Source of the DNA: Hyaloperonospora brassicae
Taxonomy: Eukaryota; Oomycota; Peronosporomycetes; Peronosporales; Peronosporaceae
Reading direction: 5' to 3'
NCBI GenBank assembly: GCA_947650285.1
Contig: CANTFL010001427.1
Span: 1-64,000, forward strand
Length of the DNA stretch: 64,000 nucleotides
Below the pieces are notes generated by a model. It was not told where the DNA came from. It did not search any database and saw nothing but the letters and a program-made list of their open reading frames with translations. Of this stretch, positions 56,686-64,000 are shown piece after piece. The stretch's first letter is position 1; each line of letters starts with the position of its first letter. The position numbers and the translations under genes were made by a program.

Positions 56686-58489
56686 TTTCGTATAAATGCA
56701 CGACCACGATCCTGTCTTCTTGCTGGTTATCAGCATACACACATACGTACGTGCTTGCAGGCGAGCAGGTCATGCGCAAGAGTGGACCCTAGACTACATC
56801 CAATAGAAAATACTATTCTTGTCTCTTGTCAAGATGCTGTCGTGCCATGCCAGAGAGCACTCGCGATAAGAATGCAAACATGTTGCCGAGTGGACTTACT
56901 TACCGCTGCACGCTCGCAGCAAACGCACACTCGTGACGCTAATGGTCGCCAAGGTCGTGATGTTCTGATATCTCTACTCGATCTCGCTTCGTAGCCTGTT
57001 GTCGTCGTCGCAACAAGTGCGTAGCCAATGTAAAGGAAGTGCAATGGCCAGCATAGGGTCGGGTCCTGTCATGCTGCTCGATGGTAGTCAGCATGGCGAT
57101 CACACCCACACGCACGACTCACTTCGCCAGAGAGACTCGTTGCTTGACAATCTCAGTGTCGACATTACAATCGAGACGACGCCGTGTCTGTCGTCACGCT
57201 AGCGGGTTGCACCATCATTGTTTATGCTGGCGCAGACGAACCATGTCCCGCAGCCCGTAGCTTTCCACATGAATCGATACTGATTCGCGGGTGACGTTCA
57301 GGAGTGACGTACGCTGTCGCCGTCGTTGTTCTTTCTACGTGCTCAATCGACGCTTCGACTGACGGACGGTCTATCGTACTGCAGGTAGTGCACCGCAGAC
57401 CTTTTCATGGCCTCAAATTGAGGTGGCGCAACGACGTCCACGTCATCACTACATATACGAATACTTGCTCGAACGTAGCAAGGCGGAAGCTGCCACGAGC
57501 ACCACGTGTGACTCGAAGTGTGCAGGCGTCAGCAGAAGTCGTGACGATACGTAAGATGGCACTTTTGACCGTGCAGAGGTATTCTATCATGTGACGGGCA
57601 TATGACGTTAACAACGCGAAAGAGCTGATCTCTTCATTCATCGCAAGATACTGTAAAGGCGATGTTGGTCGTGCACTGTGCTCAGCAAACCCTGCGGTCT
57701 TCCAAATACTGTAAGCGCCAACTGGCCTTCTCCTGCGTATCGTTCGGCAAGACGCAACCCTTCTTTTGATTTACAATAAAGAGCTTTAAGAAAAATCTTC
57801 GAAAAATAATGCTCCAAGATTTTGTTTAAAGTTCCTTATTCTAAACCGAGATCGCTTAGCGAGAAGACTCGGAAGTATTTGATTTGTCCGCTATAAATCG
57901 ACTGTAGTACCATTTATCACACGGAGATGCTACTTCCGCCACGTGTATCGCAGCTGCACGGCTCAGCAGAAACGGGCGTGCTAGAAATAGCAGCTACCTA
58001 AGGATGCTTTGCTCTGTACCCATTGTTACTATTTCGACAGCACTGCTCACGTCAAAAACACATACGCGTGATGGATATACGTGCCCTTCCACACCACCAC
58101 AGCTAGGCTCCATTGCAAGGTGCACCTGCCACATCTCTTCACCAGACGTACCGTCTACTATGTCAAGTGTACAGCTTCCTCCTGTACAGATGATACGTTC
58201 CCTGCGAGACCATGCAGCAAAGCGGTAAAGTCAAAAGACCAGGCTTGTCTGACATGCGCAGCCCCCCGGAGAGGTCCGGTTGGAGAAGAAAAAACCTGAA
58301 CGTCGATCAAGTGTTTGAAAACGATACGATATCGGTGTGCTTCTACCTGGACTACACCATACTCCTCCTCGCTGGCTCAGTCTGCTTGGCTCGATACTGC
58401 GGGCATCACGGGGACACTCCGCCTAGGGCACGTGGAATCGGGATCCAGCTTCGGGTGCTGACAGGGCGCTGAAGTCGCAGAAAACGCCG
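56686..58489. other. Intergenic, no supported gene
   Basis: Short frames only. AT-rich stretch at 57760-57900. Confidence 0.45.
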
Positions 58490-59080
58490 GGTACCAAACC
58501 GATCACCTCCGATGGCCGCTGACGCACCTGAACGGGGCCGACCAAGTCACGTTCTAGGCAAGTTCGCTTCGTGGACCGGGAACCATGCTCGGCGACCGGG
58601 CCGGCAACTAGAAGGCTGACGTAGAACAGCAGGAACTAGTTGAGAGGTTGACAACCGCTGGCGCCGCGCCCTCACCCCGGGGTGTCTGGGTTGTTGCTCC
58701 CCTTACGGTTCGCACGCTGCGCTGCCTCCCGTGGCGCAGGCAGCGGCTAGAAGGCCTCCCCCCTTTTAACCTGGGCCCCACGACATGAGACTTCCCGCCC
58801 AGGAAAGGGGCCGGTTGTCCGGCTCTGTGGAGGTCTCTGTCGCTTGGCCGTTGTTGCCCGAAGGCGCAAATTGGGAAGCGGAGAGGTTCGATTGGAGCAG
58901 CTCGTGGCAAGCCATACCATGTGCAAAAAGTTGGCCCCATTCGACACTGTGGGACGCGCAAACACGAGGTATCTCGCTGAGCTGGTAGGATAATACCCAG
59001 CTTTGCACGCCAAGTACGTGATTTTGCCAAACCAGTCACGATTGTCCGTGTTTTGGCGCCAGGACGAGTATGGCGAGCGG
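58490..59080. other. GC-rich islet of unknown origin
   Basis: About 0.6 kb clearly richer in G and C than the flanks, with overlapping open frames on both strands (58608-59039 minus; 58785-58988 plus) but no recognised domain. It could be part of a LINE or other transposon, or a horizontally placed fragment. Confidence 0.4.
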
Positions 59081-61661
59081 TAGCTAACGCACAAAACTGC
59101 GATAGTATACTGATGGGGTGAACGTTCCATAATACTAGGTTCAGACGCGTCTGCCTCAGACTAGCACAAAGGTAAGAGAGGTAGACTAGTCTATTAATCT
59201 ATTACTGGTTGCAAGATGTCCTGTGAAGCCTGGGCCTGGTTAGCAAAGCCGGTTTCACTTGTGAGTCCGGTAGCTGTACGGGGCTTGTCACCTGAGGCGA
59301 CATCTCTCTAAATTTCTTTCGAGCCTGCTCTGGCAAGCCAGCAAGCGTGCACCCTAAATCTTCGTCTCAGAACTTCGAAATTCTTGCTTGGTAACCGCGC
59401 GGAGTTGCCGCATACCCGTCTCCCAGAATTTCCTTAACTCCGCCGGCGAACGTTACTCTTTCTTGAAAACGTGACTACTGCGTTGAATCCACAAGCAGGT
59501 GATGCACACAATGCTCAGAATACGCCATATTCTCTTCCAGACAACGGCGTACGCGTTAGCTTTGTCGGGATGATCCACACTAGCACAACGGTACAGCTGT
59601 ACCATTCGATAAACCAACGACTTTTTCACTTGCCTATCACATGAACCGACGGCATACTAGCTTCAGGCTATCCCTCAATAGTACCACTGGACGGATGTCC
59701 TACAAGTAGTTAGTCCGAAGACGGGCGCGTGGGAGGAAAATGCACTGTCCTAGGAATATGACCCGCATAATTGGTGCCGGTGTCCACCGTGCACCACCTT
59801 GCGGTCATTGAGGCAAATGCGGGAGCAGAAGTCAAGCCTTGACCCTTCGCCAAAGCCAATATCGATACATCTGAAGCTGGGGGGCGAGGAAGTATGGTGA
59901 CCGAAGTCATTAAATCTTATTGCAAAGCACCGGCACTGCTAGCAACGTGTCCAGACGAGTTCGAACAGCACTTACAGCTATGTCAATAACCGAGGCATTT
60001 CCGAAGCGTGTTTTCTTTACGTGCATTCGATGCTTTAGTATTGAGCGCGAATGTACTAGTTGTTATGACGCTATTTTGCGTTGGGAAGGGAGCAAAACGC
60101 GAGCTTATGAGCGCGTTTTGCAAAGCTGGTGAATTGATGACCGCGTGGTGGGGTGTTAGACCTTTTTACAGTAATTCAGTACAATACTTATGATGACAAA
60201 TTAATTGCATTTCTAGCAGCGATATATAACTTTATGGCAATAACATTGTAATCACAACAACGTTTATCGGCGAAAACAATCAGTAACAGCGATGCAGTCT
60301 TCATCGTGTATGTCAATAGCTGTCATGCGAGCAACTCTTTCGGCCGTCAATTTCTGAATGAATGGCTCAGTGATAGTGTTTGATGTCAATGTATTTTGTA
60401 GCAGGTGAAAGTCGAATAAGCAAGCGTAATTACGACTACAAACATGCGAGCCCAACAACTGGACGTCAATATTTGCTCGACCACTTGACAAAATCAACTA
60501 TACATGACGCCAGCCCATGACTCGTTAAAGAAGGCCACGACACAATTAGCGACAAAGTGAATACTATGCTATCGTAAGCAATGCGCTATACTTTCCACTA
60601 TCCCCACGTTTACGTATGGCCGGTCACAACTATATGAGATGACACTGAACTGCCTATTTGCTGCGATATTTACGTGTACGTCGCCAGCTTTTTGCTGCAT
60701 GTACTGGCCAAGGTAAAAAAATACCTGTACACGACCGCAGCCGCATAGAGGCAGCCACTTTTCCACATATGCTGGCAACGACTTCGCATTTAAAATCAGT
60801 TGTAAAGCATGGCAGGTAGATGGCCGAGTGGTCACCTTTCTTTTGTGCATCCACCAAAGTGGTTTTCGTTGTCAGCAAAATTACCTGATTCCAAATCGCA
60901 GCTGATCGTCATCACATCGCTATCCTGGTCGTTTACACCGCGCTAGCCCTCGGAGTGCCCACCAAACAACTAAATACAAGAGCGCTGCAGCATCTCATGT
61001 ATTTGCCAGCATAACAACGAGTTGAGATAGCGTCCCAGCGTTCCATGTGCGTTGTGCAAGGGAAAGAACATCAAATTGTTTACTGTGGTAGCCAGAGTCA
61101 AAGCATCGTCAGGAAGCCGATCCAGAAGACGTGCCAGCGTTAGCTAGAACTGGATTTAGCGGCTTATAGGAGGTCAGCCAGCGGTTCCTAACGTATGAGC
61201 TGTTGCAAATAATTCATACTTCGATTAAAGGTGTTGATATGAAGCGGCATGCAGGGCTTATCTTTATGAACCGATGGGATGTCGAAAACGCACATTGACG
61301 GCTGGTCTGCACTTGAACTTGTATAAAGTCATATCTCTATTACACAGTGATCTCGTGCGCCTGCATACTTTTCGATGCAGCTACATGACTTCTTACAAAG
61401 TAAGATTGACTATCGTGTAAATGTAAACAAGCATTCTCGTCACAGTTACTTTCTTGTAAGACCACGATTACAGTGCCCCTTGCATCCGAAAGGTACGATG
61501 TACATCAAACTGATCAATTCATGCATGTGACGCGAGCGAGTGTCCTCGATTATGTGATTATGCAGTACGACGCATGACTCGATCTAGTTTTGTTCGGATA
61601 TGTATGCAAATTAAATGCTAACAGACATCGATCGTCAGTATAGTGTGATCCTACGATACTT
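59081..61661. other. Gene-poor stretch
   Basis: No supported gene or RNA gene. Short frames lack features. Confidence 0.4.
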
Positions 61662-62144
61662 TCAATGGTGCAATCGAATGTGTTCTCCTGCTTTATCATC
61701 TACAACGGCCGGCTTTTTTGACGGTGCAATCACAATAACAGGATGCGTTGACACACTCCGTACGTAGATATTAACTATAGAAATGGTAGCGCGCATGTGC
61801 GTCGTCGAGTAAGATCTGGCATGCTGCCCCACGGTGACAGAAAAGTCATACATGTTCTTGCTGGCTTCCCAAATCACTTTATGACCAAGCAGTTTTCCGA
61901 GATAGAAACGGCGCACAAGATCGATACTTACAACTGTCACTTGCTCCCAAGTCATTGACTTACGCCGTCTCTCACTCAAGTTAACATCTACACGAGGCGT
62001 AAAGCCTTTAAACTTGTTTGCAAATGCTAAATTGATGACATGTTGACGGCTTATTTTCTCGTGCAGTAGATGATGGAAGCTGAAACAGCTATCTTGCAGT
62101 CTTCGTTTATCTTTCTCATCCATTGCGGGATATCTAAAATACAT
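61662..62144 (-). CDS. Hypothetical protein, doubtful
   Basis: 160 residues from ATG 62144 (a second ATG at 62123 gives MDEKDKRRLQ). Composition is protein-like: charged helical start, basic middle (SERRRKSMTWEQV), mixed C terminus. No signal peptide or domain recognised, and it stands alone in a gene-poor region, so it may be a fragment of a decayed gene. Confidence 0.3.
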   Translation of the reverse strand: MYFRYPAMDEKDKRRLQDSCFSFHHLLHEKISRQHVINLAFANKFKGFTPRVDVNLSERRRKSMTWEQVTVVSIDLVRRFYLGKLLGHKVIWEASKNMYDFSVTVGQHARSYSTTHMRATISIVNIYVRSVSTHPVIVIAPSKKPAVVDDKAGEHIRLHH

Positions 62145-64000
62145 AATGGGCTAGCTTTATAGAAACGCTTCTGAATCTCACACCCCTACAAGCTTCTTGT
62201 CACACTATTCTGTTGTCCTAATGGTCAATATCCTTCCGGTAGATTGATGCGCATCTTGCCGTGTCGCATCTTTCGACCTTGATCATGTGCAGCTATGCCC
62301 TTCGCGTGACAAGGACAGATTTGATATATGTGGGTATTACCGCATCATCATCTTGTCCATGTTGACGCGAAAAAGCTGTTTGGCGTCGTTCGATCGTACA
62401 CGTATGAGCGCAGTAACTAGATTACGGTGTTATGCACGACGTAGCCCTCACGAAAGCCGATGGTCAAGACATGACATTCTGTGCGAGATTGTCATGTGTG
62501 ATTGCATATCCAGGCCGACGTGATAAACCTACAAGCACAGCGGGTACAACAGCTCCTTGACGATGCACGAGTTTGGTGTTTATATAATCAATCGAACCCA
62601 TGAACAAGTTAGTGTCAAATCACTGTGTCGCGGAGACGCATTATAACACGGTCTAAGGCTTCTGATGCTTACAATCATATATTGCCTGTGGCTGCATGCC
62701 ATGTTGTAACTGGATGACGCTTCGTGAGAACTGATGCAAACACGTACTACATGAGTCTCATTGTAACGTTACCGCATGATGAGAAAGCTTCTCGCGCAAG
62801 GCTAATAAGTGTAGTGTCATATTCATGTTCAAGTAGTATATCCCATGACATGCTATTCCTGCATGTAAGTTCGCTACGTGCTGACAACTAATGACCTATT
62901 TCTTCTCACGTAGCGATAAGTGCCCACCAGACTGCGAATGCGAAGTATGCAACAGCAGGACGAATCACGTCTCGTGCACCATATGCTCCTTCCCTTTTCT
63001 TTGGCACTTATCACGCCATCGGATCCGCACGGATGTATGACGCGCACGTTCTGTCGTAATTTTATGTAAGAACAGGAACAGGAAGATGCACGATGATATG
63101 CTACCAATGGACTCCAACGATTGCATTCGTAGCATAAAGGAGGACCAACAATCGAGAAGTAAGTCCGTCATTCAGGTCTTCTGCCGTCTCCGATGAACTC
63201 CAACGGACTGAGGCACTGCATTGTGACATTGTTTTCGAGCAGTCACAGTCACTGTAACGGTACGATGGTATCATTGTGAACAAGATCGGATGGCCACATA
63301 TGTGTGATTCCTGACAGCGTCCGAACAGATCGACTTGCTGTGTTGGTAGCGTTGCTTCGCGTCAAACTCTCCGTTCAGTATCCGATGGACACTACCGACG
63401 ATGCTTTGGCTTGCATCCATGAACCAATGATCGTGCCTGTGACTTTGCTGTGTAGTTCAGCTGAAAAACTGGTACGACTTATTGATGTGGTGGCCGAACG
63501 AGAATCAGCTTGTAGGAGACTACAATGAGACGGTAGTTGCAGAGACGCAGCAACGGCATCTTGCCGTCTTGTTGCTGTCTTTTGATACTGTATCACTACC
63601 TCGACGCTGATCTGTCCTGGCGCATGACGTGTAGTACACCGCCTAGACCAGCAGCAGTAATATTGGCATGTATCAAGCTCACATGAACAGCACCATTCTT
63701 GTTCTACATCGAGCGGCATCCGTGAGTACGAATACCGAATGACATGGGAAAGAGGCAATCGGCTAGCACCAATGCTCTCTGAGCCGCAAGAGGGAGCTAG
63801 GCATATAGTTGCAGCTCATGTATCGAGCAATGTAGTGAGATGTATGGTCTTTTCTCATGAAGTTGCACATGGTCGCGTTTTATGAAATAATCACCTACCC
63901 CCATCTCTCGTTATCCTCATACCCTTTTCCCCTTCGGGGGGGGGTATTTGGCGATCACGAGTGGAAGTTCTTACGATGATGCGGTTAGGATGCGAAGAAG
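62145..64000. other. Gene-poor end of the window
   Basis: Overlapping short frames on both strands at 63304-63758 are not supported by domain or start context. A G9 run lies near 63940. Confidence 0.4.

Noticed and set aside
1..64000. tRNA, rRNA, CRISPR arrays, RXLR or Crinkler effectors, operons
   Set aside because: No cloverleaf, rRNA core, spaced direct-repeat array, or signal peptide plus RXLR/LFLAK motif was found by reading. A tRNA scan and an effector profile search would settle it.

Overview
The window reads as nuclear DNA of an oomycete, most likely a Peronosporales species (Phytophthora or a downy mildew). I infer this from compact, apparently intronless genes that are GC-rich at codon level; from oomycete-type protein families (START-like plus FYVE-like zinc finger proteins, an expansin-like wall protein); from initiator plus flanking-region (Inr/FPR-like) promoter motifs 40-160 nt before several start codons; and from a large share of decayed transposons. 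I cannot name the species.

Layout. 1-5182: a nearly complete Ty3/gypsy chromovirus on the minus strand with almost identical 175-bp LTRs. It sits inside a host START/FYVE-family gene whose first half is 5183-6040. 7188-14562: a small cysteine-rich secreted protein (+), an intact START/FYVE gene (-) and a membrane-anchored expansin-like protein (+). 16895-22161: a small acidic protein (+), an ERMARD-like DUF4209 protein (-) and a heterotrimeric G-protein beta subunit (+). 26065-29100: one long minus-strand reading frame split by an in-frame TAG. 31021-32424: an Rh-type ammonium transporter (-). 34641-34767: a small foldback (MITE-like) element. 36935-38152: a third START/FYVE gene (+). 38939-41035: a FAR1/MULE-like remnant followed by a decayed Tc1/mariner element with very long terminal inverted repeats. 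41-55 kb: an AT-rich, gene-poor block with Ty1/copia remnants and hairpins. 55507-56685: a fourth START/FYVE gene (+). 57-64 kb: another gene-poor stretch with a GC-rich islet near 58.5-59.1 kb and a few doubtful short ORFs.

The genes do not form an operon-like unit. They are independent eukaryotic genes: lipid/phosphoinositide-type signalling (START/FYVE family), G-protein signalling (Gbeta), nitrogen transport (Rh), wall loosening (expansin-like) and a possible apoplastic secreted protein. The most notable themes are four copies of one START/FYVE family within 56 kb, one of them broken by a young retrotransposon; two frameshifts in that retrotransposon that both fall in short homopolymers; a 1,011-codon frame broken by one amber codon; and an old Tc1/mariner copy with inverted repeats of about 250 bp. 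I found no obviously new multi-gene system. No database search was possible, so family names rest on motif recognition.
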